NCBI GenBank assembly: GCA_027490465.1
Contig: JAIXXZ010000086.1
Coordinates: 1 to 64,000, forward strand
Direction: 5' to 3'
Length of the DNA stretch: 64,000 nt
From: Oxalobacteraceae bacterium
Lineage (GTDB): Bacteria > Pseudomonadota > Gammaproteobacteria > Burkholderiales > Burkholderiaceae_D
A program made the position numbers and the translations under genes. Shown one piece after another: positions 32,835-41,134 of this stretch. Below the pieces are notes generated by a model. The model did no database searches. It was not told the origin of the DNA and saw only the letters and a program-made list of their open reading frames with translations. Each line of letters starts with the position of its first letter. Within the stretch, counting starts at the first letter, position 1.

Positions 32835-35816
32835 TCAGATAAACAGATAAAAGCCATTCAGAGTCACCAGCGTACCCAAAACAAACACGACGCTGGAGCC
32901 GGTCACGGACATTTTTGATTTGAAAAGCAAACCAAACAAAGACAGGAAAAATCCGAGCATCAGAAGACCGTTGGCCAGACCAAACCATTTCAGCTTCATG
33001 AGCTGTATCGCGCTCTGACCCTCATAAAATTTTATCTTGTCAGTCAATTGGGGTTTGCCTGCATTGCTTTCGGTTCCAGATTCTATTTTCTGTGCCTGTG
33101 TGCGGTAAGTCTCTGCGCTGGTTTTAGAAAGCTCGCGCAGATCACTGCTGTAGCCCTCATTTTTCGAGACGATATGATCCATGAGATCCGCAGTCAGGTT
33201 GAAAGCCCCCTGCTGTACGGTGAGCGTCTGCACCGACATGTGGGTCGTTGATGCCATCAGCTGATTCGTCATGAAGGTGTTTTGTGCTTCGGACAATCCA
33301 TAACTGGAAAATCCCTGCGTGATGATCAGGCCAGTGGTTAGCGCAGCGAGTACTTTTCTGGTTTTATCCACTCCAGGCACTACGGCGGATTCGCTAGCGA
33401 TCTGCTGAGTTCTTTCAGTCATATCAAAATTCCTTGCCAATGGTCTGATTGCAATGTCATTTTCTCTGGCTTGCGCCGTGATGGGAATGGATGGATTTGT
33501 GATTGTGAGCGCAAGAAGCGCAGGACGATCAGGTCTGATCGTGACCATCTCAAGTGCAGTAGCTCGTTTATTTGTATGGCGCGCGTCGATGGATTCGAAC
33601 TCATCCAGATTGTCTTTAAGAGAACCGGTCCAGCTTTTCAGATAATCCATGCGCACATGCAAATGCGACTCCGGATCATGCGTTCCCTGATCATCCTGCA
33701 AGGCGACAACATCGTTTGCGGAGTCACTGTCGCTGAGTTTTTTCCCACCGACCGATGTAGCATCACGCAGATGACGTGACTTTGCTCGCGCGCTGGCATC
33801 CTCGGCAGCACGAAGGTCAAAGTCCCCATCACCATCGCTCTTTTGCCGCAGATCGGATTCACCCTCGGCATCGCGCAGATGACGCTTGTCTCTGCGTGCC
33901 TTTGCATCACGTAATTGATTTATGTCGGCATCGGCTTCGGCATCTGACAGTTGGCGTCCATCGGCTTTGCCTTCTGCGTCGCGCAGACGCCGCATGTCAG
34001 AGTCGCCCTTCCCATCTCGCGCACTGCGTAGATCGGAATCACCTTCACCATCACGCAGACGCCGCCTATCGACATCACCCTCCGCGTCACGTGCACTGCG
34101 CAGGTCGGAATCACCTTCACCATCGCGCAGATGCAGCATGTCGGCACCACCCTGGGCGTCCCGTGTACTGCGCAGGTCTGAGTCACCTTCACCATCGCCC
34201 AGACGCCGCCTATCGGCAACCCCCTTCGCATCACGCGCGCTGCGCAGCTCTGAATCACCTTCCCCATCGCGCAGACGCCGACTATCCGACTGACCATCTT
34301 CCGCATCACGCAGATTGCGCTTGTCTGACACACCACTGTCTGCATCACTCAAATTGCGAACGTCTGATACTCCCTGGGCGTCGCGCAGCTGCCGCGTATC
34401 TGCATCACCGCTTTTAGCATCGCGCAAATTGCGTGTGTCCACCACACCCTGACCGTCGCGCCGCTGCCGCGTATCTTCCTCGCCATTTTTCGCATCGCGC
34501 AAATTGCGTGTATCTGCCACACCCTGTGCATCGCTCAAGCGATGCCTGCGGTCATCCATCGTTCCGTTGGCCGCAGGGCTGGGCGAACCTGCAGTGGCAC
34601 TTGTATTGCCAGACTTCTTTGCCTGATTTTTATCAGATTCAAGCGGCGCTTTTTTGGACGGGCTCGCGAGTGCATCACTGGTGTTTTTACTCTCAGATGC
34701 TCTGGCATTGGCAGCCATGACATCCATGCCACCTGCGGATTTAGCCTGACTTTCGAAGGCATCTACACTCTGCTCAAATTTATTGACGATCTCATGCGCC
34801 ATTTTTGCAGCAGGCGCAGAAGCTGGTGACGCCTTTACAGTGTCACTGACAGCAGCTTTCCCGGTGCTGGCAAATTGTTTTTCATCGTCGGTGTTTATCG
34901 TATTGAGTATGACCTCACCTTTCTTCTCCGACTTTGATGCTTTGCGAATATCAACAGGCCGGTCGTTTTTGATGGTCAGGTGGCTGAAGTGTTTTTTGAA
35001 ATGTGCTTCCGAGACATCAAAACCAGCAAGCATGCGTCGAAACAAATCCTGCTCAAGCCGATCCACGCGCCCATCAGACAGCATGCAATCAACCACATTC
35101 ACCAGGATGCATGATTTTTGCTGATTATTAAGAACGGGGATCACCTCGTTCATGAAATCGGGAAACTTGGTTCGTTTGACGTATTTCAGCGCTTCAGGAA
35201 GCGTATTTTTTGAACCTCGCAAGGCCACATTGATCTGGCCGATTTCCTCCTTGGCCATCTCGCCATCGACGCTCATCATGTACAACATACCCACCACCAG
35301 CGCGCGCGTCGGCGTCATCTCACCGCCCGACGTATCGGCGCTGGCGCCGAATACCGAGTGTTTATTTTTCAGAGATATCGTGTCGAAATAGGGTTTGAAA
35401 GAATTTTTGTCATGTCCCAAACTGCTCAACATGCGAGAAAACAAAATCATCTCTGATTTTGAAAAATCGCCATCGGACATGCTGGAATCGCAGACATTCA
35501 GCAAAATGCAGAGTCGGTTTTCACCCTCAACCACTTCGGGCATCTCTGTCAAAAATTCATCAACACTTTTTGATTCGACGTATTTGAGAGCTCTTTGCAG
35601 AATTTGCTGATCACCACCAAATACGGAAAGGAGGTGATTGCATTCCTGTTCTGAAATCTCATCATCAGCCGCCATCATGTACAGAATGGCCACGATCAGG
35701 GAAAGATAGGGAGTTAGGTAGATCGCACCGCCGCTGCCGGGCGAGACAAATCCTTTATCCTCGGAGAGGCTTTTCAGCAACCGATTAAAAAGATTTGTTT
35801 TTTCAATCACAGACAC
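32835..35816 (-). CDS. Giant TerB-like protein with dodecapeptide repeats and C-terminal membrane anchor
   Basis: The 993-residue protein is not one I recognise as a whole. Residues 33-157 and 167-290 are two TerB-like helical domains, each with the LCILLNxxDSxxSDG-type segment and a KNxxxxxG tail, homologous to the single-domain protein at 21098..21511. Residues 300-420 are a Ser/Ala/Lys-rich linker. Residues 421-692 are about 21 repeats of 12-13 residues, consensus DxRxLRDAxGxx, dense in Asp, Arg and Gly. Residues 700-945 are largely helical. Hydrophobic segments occur near 820-835, 945-965 and 971-992. No cleavable signal peptide is seen, so most of it should be cytoplasmic and tethered to the inner membrane. 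Confidence 0.8.
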   Translation of the reverse strand: MSVIEKTNLFNRLLKSLSEDKGFVSPGSGGAIYLTPYLSLIVAILYMMAADDEISEQECNHLLSVFGGDQQILQRALKYVESKSVDEFLTEMPEVVEGENRLCILLNVCDSSMSDGDFSKSEMILFSRMLSSLGHDKNSFKPYFDTISLKNKHSVFGASADTSGGEMTPTRALVVGMLYMMSVDGEMAKEEIGQINVALRGSKNTLPEALKYVKRTKFPDFMNEVIPVLNNQQKSCILVNVVDCMLSDGRVDRLEQDLFRRMLAGFDVSEAHFKKHFSHLTIKNDRPVDIRKASKSEKKGEVILNTINTDDEKQFASTGKAAVSDTVKASPASAPAAKMAHEIVNKFEQSVDAFESQAKSAGGMDVMAANARASESKNTSDALASPSKKAPLESDKNQAKKSGNTSATAGSPSPAANGTMDDRRHRLSDAQGVADTRNLRDAKNGEEDTRQRRDGQGVVDTRNLRDAKSGDADTRQLRDAQGVSDVRNLSDADSGVSDKRNLRDAEDGQSDSRRLRDGEGDSELRSARDAKGVADRRRLGDGEGDSDLRSTRDAQGGADMLHLRDGEGDSDLRSARDAEGDVDRRRLRDGEGDSDLRSARDGKGDSDMRRLRDAEGKADGRQLSDAEADADINQLRDAKARRDKRHLRDAEGESDLRQKSDGDGDFDLRAAEDASARAKSRHLRDATSVGGKKLSDSDSANDVVALQDDQGTHDPESHLHVRMDYLKSWTGSLKDNLDEFESIDARHTNKRATALEMVTIRPDRPALLALTITNPSIPITAQARENDIAIRPLARNFDMTERTQQIASESAVVPGVDKTRKVLAALTTGLIITQGFSSYGLSEAQNTFMTNQLMASTTHMSVQTLTVQQGAFNLTADLMDHIVSKNEGYSSDLRELSKTSAETYRTQAQKIESGTESNAGKPQLTDKIKFYEGQSAIQLMKLKWFGLANGLLMLGFFLSLFGLLFKSKMSVTGSSVVFVLGTLVTLNGFYLFI
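33741..34556 (-). repeat. Coding tandem repeat, 36-39 bp unit (dodecapeptide DxRxLRDAxGxx)
   Basis: About 21 in-frame units of 12 or 13 codons lie within the 993-residue ORF. Aspartate at the unit start, the LRD/ARD core and the glycine recur in almost all units; the second half alternates between a GVxD-type and a GDSDLR-type unit. DNA repeats are clear but diverged (GATGGTGAAGGTGATTC recurs), so the array is not freshly expanded. The Asp/Gly spacing is reminiscent of calcium-binding repeats but does not match RTX nonapeptides. Confidence 0.85.
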
Positions 35817-36219
35817 AAGCTTCCAAGTTGGCTTTGAATACCGACGCGATCTACCCGGCCATGCCGGACTTCGCCCATACTCTTAGACCTTACTTGCTCG
35901 GAACAGTTGCCTGCGCTGCATAGGTCACACAAACTCTTGAATACTCTTAGTTTGACTGGTACCCGCGCAATGGTGGATGCGCAGGCCGCTTCCCGGAAGC
36001 GAGCACCTGCGCCGCTACTGCGATGAAATCGAGAGTTTTTGTGGGTTTACAGAGAACTACCGTAACTTGTGAGGATGTACAGGTCGCTCGAACTACACCG
36101 CAGGCGAACGGCCCTTTGAGCCACGGGTGTTGAGGTCACCCTCAGACGTCACGCGCGGGGAAAGCTGCGTCAATGGATGAGAACGCTACGGCAGGGATAT
36201 TCCGATTGTTTTCATCTCT
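35817..36219. other. 403-bp intergenic region with a strong hairpin
   Basis: No gene could be supported. The region lies upstream of the giant repeat protein (minus strand), whose promoter should be in its left part, and downstream of the acyltransferase gene. At 35979..36012 it has an imperfect 34-bp palindrome (GCGCAGG..CGCTTCC/GGAAGCG..CCTGCGC) without a T-run. The rest shows short broken frames and may be decayed coding DNA. Confidence 0.55.
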
Positions 36220-38259
36220 TCAAAAATCATTCCACAGCCGGCGCACCACATAGTCGGACCCGCGGTTGCTTAAATGATCATCATCGATATAAAACAAAAC
36301 GCCATCGCGAGCACCAAAACATCGTACGTCATCACACAAGGCCGTTGCCAAGTCGACGACATGGACATCCGGACGGGCTGATAAAACCGCTTGCATACTG
36401 TCTCTGAATGCCCTGTTTCTGCTCACAAAAACATCTTTACTGACTGCGCACGGATCGGTCACTGTACTGGTGATAGAGAAGGGTCGAGATGAAAAGCAGC
36501 TTCGGATATCAAAGCCAAGCTCGGGAACATCATACAAATAAGTCACTTTTTTACCAGTTGCCCGCAAGGTATCCAGTGTTTTCGTCAGTCCCATGAAGAA
36601 AACTTCCTCATTGGTACGCGTCCCTGGTTGCTCGCCTTCAAAATGAAGCACCCATGACCCGAACTGATCAAGTTCAATATCCCCAAAACCTGTAGCAGTC
36701 GTATACATCGGTCCTCTGCTGGTGATGATCACCTCGCGCACGGTAGGATCAGCGATGATTCTTTTGATGGCCTCAGTTCCTTTCTTCAGACAGTTTCTGG
36801 GATCACCACCCTGATCCTGAATGACCACATTCAGCAATGGAGGACAGCCGTCGCTGGCGCCATACAAGCCAATGTCCTGTCCCTTGGCCTTGAATCGTTC
36901 ACGCAAACCGACATAAATAGTCATTGCATGACTGTCGCCAATCACCACTACAGACGGCGAAGGTCCCGTTGAATGGCACCGAGGACTGTCGTGCCTGGAG
37001 TCCTGACAGTACCAGCCCTCGCTATCGGGCAAATCAAAATTCAGATCGGCGACTTGCGCTTCAATGGCACGACTGGAAGCTCTGGATTTGAATCCCTCTT
37101 CATTGAATATGAAGAAACCCAGGCTACCGGACAAAGCCATCAACATCAGCAACAAAAAAGTCTTGCCTACTTTACGCGGTCCAAATCGCACTGGCTTTTC
37201 GATGAAAAAATAGGTCAGAACCGCCAGAACAAATGACAGAACGATAGCAGCCACGCGGATGGACAAGTCGGGGCTGGTACCCTCAAGGATTCTTGCAAAC
37301 GACAGTAATGGCCAGTGCCATAGATACAGCGGAAAGCTGATGAGTCCGATACCGACAAGGAGTCGGCTCGAAAGAACAGCGTGATTTAACCAGGCTTTTT
37401 CGCCGGCCATCATGATCAACAAAGTTCCTGCAACCGGTATCAAGGCCCAAACGCCGGGAAAGAGAACATCAGGCGTCAATAGCGATGCGCCCGACAAGAG
37501 AAGCATCATCCCGAAAACGGCTAAACCGTTATCAACAATCGGGCGGCTGATGATGCGGGACTTGATTGTGGCAAACGAATTATTCCCGGACCCTGAAAAA
37601 CAAGCCAACAACCCGCCCGACAACAGTTCCCAGATACGGGTCAGTGGGGAGAAAAAAGCGCCCGCCGTATCAGACTCGACCATACTCAGATTGAGCGCCA
37701 GTGAGGCCACAAGCAATACGCCAGCCGTTATGATCAGATTGAATCTGTATTTCAGCGAAAGCCAGACAATCAATGGCCAGAACAAATAGAACTGCTCTTC
37801 AATCCCCAGGCTCCACAAATGTAGTAGCGGTTTCGTCTCTGCTGAAAAGTCAAAGTAACCGCTCTCGCGCCAAAACAGCAAGTTGGGAATAAAAATGGCG
37901 CTTCCCGCCATATGCTTGCCGAGCGAGCGATATTCATCGGGAAGTAGCGCAAACCATCCAAAACAACAGCAACTTGCCGTCACCAAAAGGAGAGATGGAA
38001 AAATTCGCCGTATGCGACGCGCATAAAAATCGCTGAAGCTGAAAGTTCGATGTTCTATCGCCTTCAGAATCAGCGCAGTGATCAAATAGCCCGAGATCAC
38101 AAAAAAAACATCGACCCCGATAAAGCCACCCTGCAACCATTCAGGAAATGCATGAAAAGCAATGACTCCACCCACCGCGACTGCTCTCAAACCATCAATA
38201 TCGGCGCGGTATTCTGGTGCTGGCAACTGCCGATGTCGTTCTGCACTGCTGTTTATCAT
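36220..38259 (-). CDS. Membrane O-acyltransferase (OafA/YrhL type) with SGNH domain
   Basis: The 679-residue protein begins with the acyltransferase-3 signature YRADIDGLRAVAVGGVIAFHAFPEW (catalytic H36) and has about ten membrane helices with GVDVFFVISGYLI and RRIRRIFPSL. A C-terminal periplasmic SGNH hydrolase-like domain follows, with GDSH near residue 440 and a terminal DDDHLSNRGSDYVV holding the catalytic Asp/His. Such proteins O-acetylate surface or secreted glycans. No glycan-synthesis genes are adjacent, so the acceptor is unknown. The gene stands alone. Confidence 0.92.
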   Translation of the reverse strand: MINSSAERHRQLPAPEYRADIDGLRAVAVGGVIAFHAFPEWLQGGFIGVDVFFVISGYLITALILKAIEHRTFSFSDFYARRIRRIFPSLLLVTASCCCFGWFALLPDEYRSLGKHMAGSAIFIPNLLFWRESGYFDFSAETKPLLHLWSLGIEEQFYLFWPLIVWLSLKYRFNLIITAGVLLVASLALNLSMVESDTAGAFFSPLTRIWELLSGGLLACFSGSGNNSFATIKSRIISRPIVDNGLAVFGMMLLLSGASLLTPDVLFPGVWALIPVAGTLLIMMAGEKAWLNHAVLSSRLLVGIGLISFPLYLWHWPLLSFARILEGTSPDLSIRVAAIVLSFVLAVLTYFFIEKPVRFGPRKVGKTFLLLMLMALSGSLGFFIFNEEGFKSRASSRAIEAQVADLNFDLPDSEGWYCQDSRHDSPRCHSTGPSPSVVVIGDSHAMTIYVGLRERFKAKGQDIGLYGASDGCPPLLNVVIQDQGGDPRNCLKKGTEAIKRIIADPTVREVIITSRGPMYTTATGFGDIELDQFGSWVLHFEGEQPGTRTNEEVFFMGLTKTLDTLRATGKKVTYLYDVPELGFDIRSCFSSRPFSITSTVTDPCAVSKDVFVSRNRAFRDSMQAVLSARPDVHVVDLATALCDDVRCFGARDGVLFYIDDDHLSNRGSDYVVRRLWNDF

Positions 38260-38293
38260 GGATCTATCTTTATAAATTCAGACACAAGGCTGA

Positions 38294-38381
38294 GGAGATG
38301 CTGAATAAATTCACGTTTTATGCCGAGCAGTGCAACTGTGCGACAGGAGGGCCCAAAATCAAGGGCTTGGTGCCATTGACC
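38294..38381 (-). repeat. Intergenic repeat family, copy D (inverted)
   Basis: Read on the minus strand it gives GGCACCAAGCCCTTG, then GTCGCACAGTTGCACTG, GGCATAAAACGTGAATT and TATTCAGCATCTCC, matching copies A-C in reverse orientation. It lies in the 347-bp gap upstream of the acyltransferase gene; the remainder of that gap (38382..38606) shows nothing recognisable. Confidence 0.75.
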
Positions 38382-38606
38382 TTGGCATAAAAATGTCAGG
38401 ATTTATTGAATATCCGAACCGGATCAAGCCAAATTACCGAGGCAACCCAGGAAGCTCTAACAAACAGCTGCTGGCCAGGCGCACCGCCGCAGACTGCACG
38501 GTTGTAGGACAAGGCGGTGCAACAACGCTAGCCGCTTTTTGTCACAGCCTCTGAAGGCGGGCATCGGTGTTCTGCCAGGAGTTTCGGAGCTTGATGCGCA
38601 GCCGAT

Positions 38607-39656
38607 CTATTTTCTGGCGCAGAGCACCATATTGGTTGCTGTGGTGGCCACCGTCTCTACGCTCGAAAAACCTGCCTGCTGCAACACCATGCCGAGTTTT
38701 GCGGGCCCTGCCTGCGCACCGAGTGCCAGGCCGACTTCCTGTGCCATCGACGCTGGTACGCAGCCCATGGTCGATGCTGTGTAGAACATCTGGCCCACGA
38801 TATTGAAATTGTCTTCCAGCTTGTCATTGGCAAAGGGCTCGATGATGACCAGCAGACCATCTTCTTTCAACTGCCGGCAGGCGTGTTCGGCAGCACCCAC
38901 TGGATCGCCCATGTCATGCAGGCAGTCAAAAAAGGCAATCACATCGAATTCGCCAGTGTAGTCCTTGGCACTGCGCGTCTCGTAGTGGATGCGCTCGCTC
39001 AAACCAGCATCTGATGCAAGACGTTTCGCCTCTTCTATCGATGGACCATGAAAATCAAAGCCATGCACCTTTGCACTGGGGAAGTGCTCGGCGATCAGCA
39101 TGGTAGAGACACCGTGACCACAGCCGACATCGGCAAAACTGCCGCCCGCACTGAGTTTTTCGGTAAGGGCAGGTATCTTTGGCAACCAGCGAGAGACCAG
39201 ATTGGATTTGTAGACGGGCTTGAAAAAGCGCGCGGTACCACGGAAGTAGCAAGGGTGATGCTCGCCCCAGGCCAGACCCTCGCCTGTTTTGAATGCGGCG
39301 CGCACTTTAGGCTCGTCCATCACCAGCGATGCCACACTGTCATACGCGCCTATCATGAGTGACGTGCTGTCTTCGTAGGCGAACACAGCTGCCTGCTCTT
39401 CGCTCAGAAAAAAATGGCCTTGCTCGCTATCGTAAGAGGCATAACCCGCCGCACACATCGCGCACAACCACTCCAGACTGTAACGGGCGTGAATCTCTGC
39501 CGCTTTGGCAAAATGCGCATTGTCACAGGGACCGACACGCGCCAGCGTGGCAAATAGCCCCAGCTCATCCCCAATGCGCATCAGCGGCACCAGCTGGGCT
39601 GCAGCGACATTTTGAAATACCTGCCATTGCAGTGCCTTCAGTACCTTGGTATCCAT
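38607..39656 (-). CDS. Class I SAM-dependent methyltransferase with N-terminal winged helix
   Basis: The 349-residue protein has an N-terminal winged-helix-like dimerisation region (about 20-95: MRIGDELGLFATLARVGPC, ARYSLEWLCAMCAAGY) and a Rossmann methyltransferase core. The core shows the SAM motif GSFADVGCGHGVSTML (172-187), the acidic HGFDFHGPS strand and FDVIAFFDCLHDMGDP. The arrangement resembles Rv2258c-like small-molecule methyltransferases. The methyl acceptor is unknown. It is followed on the same strand, 42 bp away in the 3' direction, by the stop of no other operon partner, so it is probably monocistronic. Confidence 0.85.
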   Translation of the reverse strand: MDTKVLKALQWQVFQNVAAAQLVPLMRIGDELGLFATLARVGPCDNAHFAKAAEIHARYSLEWLCAMCAAGYASYDSEQGHFFLSEEQAAVFAYEDSTSLMIGAYDSVASLVMDEPKVRAAFKTGEGLAWGEHHPCYFRGTARFFKPVYKSNLVSRWLPKIPALTEKLSAGGSFADVGCGHGVSTMLIAEHFPSAKVHGFDFHGPSIEEAKRLASDAGLSERIHYETRSAKDYTGEFDVIAFFDCLHDMGDPVGAAEHACRQLKEDGLLVIIEPFANDKLEDNFNIVGQMFYTASTMGCVPASMAQEVGLALGAQAGPAKLGMVLQQAGFSSVETVATTATNMVLCARK

Positions 39657-39698
39657 ACCCGTTTTTCTTCCATCGCAAGTTCAAAGCGTTTTAAAAAT

Positions 39699-39914
39699 TT
39701 ATCCACCAATCAGCACAGAGGCGATACCACAGAGAACCAGCAATATCATCAGCAGGCTGTTCTGAACGACGTGAGCAACACGACCCTCCGGCGTTTTTTT
39801 GTATCGATTGGCCTCGGCCTTGTTAATGTGCAGATAGCCAGCGAAGTACTCTATGAACAGAAGAATCATCAATCCCCCAACCAGCCCTTGACCAAATAAC
39901 TCGAGTCTGGACAT
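39699..39914 (-). CDS. Small two-helix membrane protein
   Basis: From the ATG at 39914 (GGAGAC ribosome binding site six bases upstream) the ORF encodes 71 residues: MSRLELFGQGLVGGLMILLFIEYF as the first helix, a short basic loop (KAEANRYKKTPEGRVAHV), then SLLMILLVLCGIASVLIG as the second. The ORF track's extra 80 codons run through a palindromic repeat and are not real. Family not recognised. It lies 784 bp... from ExoX on the other strand, counted to that stop, and has no same-strand partner closer than the methyltransferase start (42 bp downstream). Confidence 0.65.
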   Translation of the reverse strand: MSRLELFGQGLVGGLMILLFIEYFAGYLHINKAEANRYKKTPEGRVAHVVQNSLLMILLVLCGIASVLIGG

Positions 39915-39984
39915 TTGTGTCTCCTTTCTTGTTTTGATGGTTAATGCACCGTGCTGTTTTTCTCCAAGAGTCCGTGTCAGGCCA

Positions 39985-40089
39985 AGAACCTGTCTCGTTG
40001 GGTCGATGGCAAGGCGGCAGTACCGCAGGCAGTACAGACCTGCGACAAGGTACTGCCAACGCCGCCAGCGGCCTGACGAGACAGGTTCT
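39985..40089. repeat. 105-bp palindromic element (MITE-like)
   Basis: Perfect 14-bp inverted ends AGAACCTGTCTCGT / ACGAGACAGGTTCT enclose GC-rich inner arms (GGCGGCAGTACC against GGTACTGCC-AAC-GCCGCC) with further nested symmetry (GTCAGGCC / GGCCTGAC). It encodes nothing and lies in the 496-bp gap between the small membrane gene and exoX. The left end recurs at 13995..14020. The shape is that of a non-autonomous mobile element or a REP/BIME-like unit. Confidence 0.7.
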
Positions 40090-40410
40090 GAGCATCGCAT
40101 TCGCTGGCAAAGGTAGCGCAGAGAATTTGGTCTGCAAAGCGCGGCCATGCTCACTTCGAGATTTCGACTGCGACTCCAGGATCAGAAAGCATCGTATTAC
40201 CAAATGCGGCTTACTGCCAAAAAATCAGCATCTCATTATCAAATGACTATCATTTTTTGGCCGGCTGCCATGACCGTTTGGCCTTGTGGTGACGACCAGG
40301 CGTTATCATAGGGACCCAACTACTTGATCAAGCATCTGCAGATGAAACAGCCACACCCGGCGGATATTCGATAAACCGGGCGTGTCTACTCGTCTGGCAA
40401 CCATACCCCC

Positions 40411-41085
40411 ATGCCCACTGCGATTATTTTTGATACCGAAGCCACGGGCATCGTTGATCCCGTCATTATTGAAGCGGCGTGGCTTGCCGTCGATAGTCTG
40501 TCGCCATTCGCACTCGGCGAAACTTTCCATCAACGCTATCAACCCGGGAAGCCGATTAGCCTGGGTGCGCTGGCTACCCACCACATCATGGATGAGGAGC
40601 TGGTCGATTGCCCACCAGCCACCAGCTTTCGTCTGCCGGATGATCTGCAGTACCTGATTGGTCACAACATCGATTTCGACTGGCAGGCGATTGGCCAACC
40701 TGATCTCAGGCGGATTTGCACGCTGGCACTGGCGCGCCGCGTCTGGCCAGAAGTGGATTCGCACAGTCAAAGCGCCCTGCTCTATTTTCTGGAACGTGAC
40801 ACGGCGAGAGAACGCCTGCGTCACGCTCACTCGGCGGAGGCGGATGTGCGTATCTGCGGCACGATTCTTGATCACTTGTGCCAGCGTCTCAAGATTAATT
40901 CGATGCAGGCGCTGTGGGAAGCTTCGGAGCATGCTCGTCTACCCACCCACATGAGCTTTGGCAAACACAAGGGTTTGCCACTCTCTGAGGTACCGAAGGA
41001 TTATGTGCGGTGGTTACTTGATCAGCCGAACGTAGATCCCTACCTTCGTCAGGCATTCACGGCACTCAGCGCGAAAAAGTCATAG
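40411..41085 (+). CDS. exoX: DnaQ-like 3'-5' exonuclease, ExoX type
   Basis: The 224-residue protein has the DEDDh exonuclease core: D8/E10 in IIFDTEATG, D88/D90 in GHNIDFDWQ, and H140/D145 in RHAHSAEADV. A C-terminal DUF3820-like segment follows (MSFGKHKGLPLSEVPKDYVRWLL, about 180-203). This combination is typical of exodeoxyribonuclease X, which trims single-stranded or mismatched DNA ends and takes part in mismatch repair. The minus-strand ORF over the same bases is a shadow. The gap of 49 bp to apbE may allow co-transcription. Confidence 0.9.
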   Translation: MPTAIIFDTEATGIVDPVIIEAAWLAVDSLSPFALGETFHQRYQPGKPISLGALATHHIMDEELVDCPPATSFRLPDDLQYLIGHNIDFDWQAIGQPDLRRICTLALARRVWPEVDSHSQSALLYFLERDTARERLRHAHSAEADVRICGTILDHLCQRLKINSMQALWEASEHARLPTHMSFGKHKGLPLSEVPKDYVRWLLDQPNVDPYLRQAFTALSAKKS

Positions 41086-41134
41086 GGAGCGCTGCATTAA
41101 TCCTCGTTTCATGGAACGCCAGCGAAAGAACATC

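Noticed and set aside
33776-34417. Plus-strand ORFs rich in His/Ala or Ser/Arg repeats over 33.8-34.7 kb
   Set aside because: They are the antisense and shifted-frame images of the dodecapeptide repeat array in the 993-residue gene.
33741-34556. Possible CRISPR array
   Set aside because: Regular ~36-39 bp periodicity is coding: units are in frame, have no unique spacers and encode a conserved dodecapeptide.
35817-36219. Transposase or integrase remnant upstream of the giant gene
   Set aside because: Short broken frames and a palindrome are visible, but no motif of any transposase or integrase could be read.
39699-40154. 151-codon version of the small membrane protein
   Set aside because: The first 80 codons run through the palindromic element; the internal ATG at 39914 has a proper ribosome binding site.
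40306-40932. 208-codon minus-strand ORF over exoX
   Set aside because: The plus-strand frame has all DEDDh exonuclease residues and a ribosome-independent family fit; the minus frame shows no motif.
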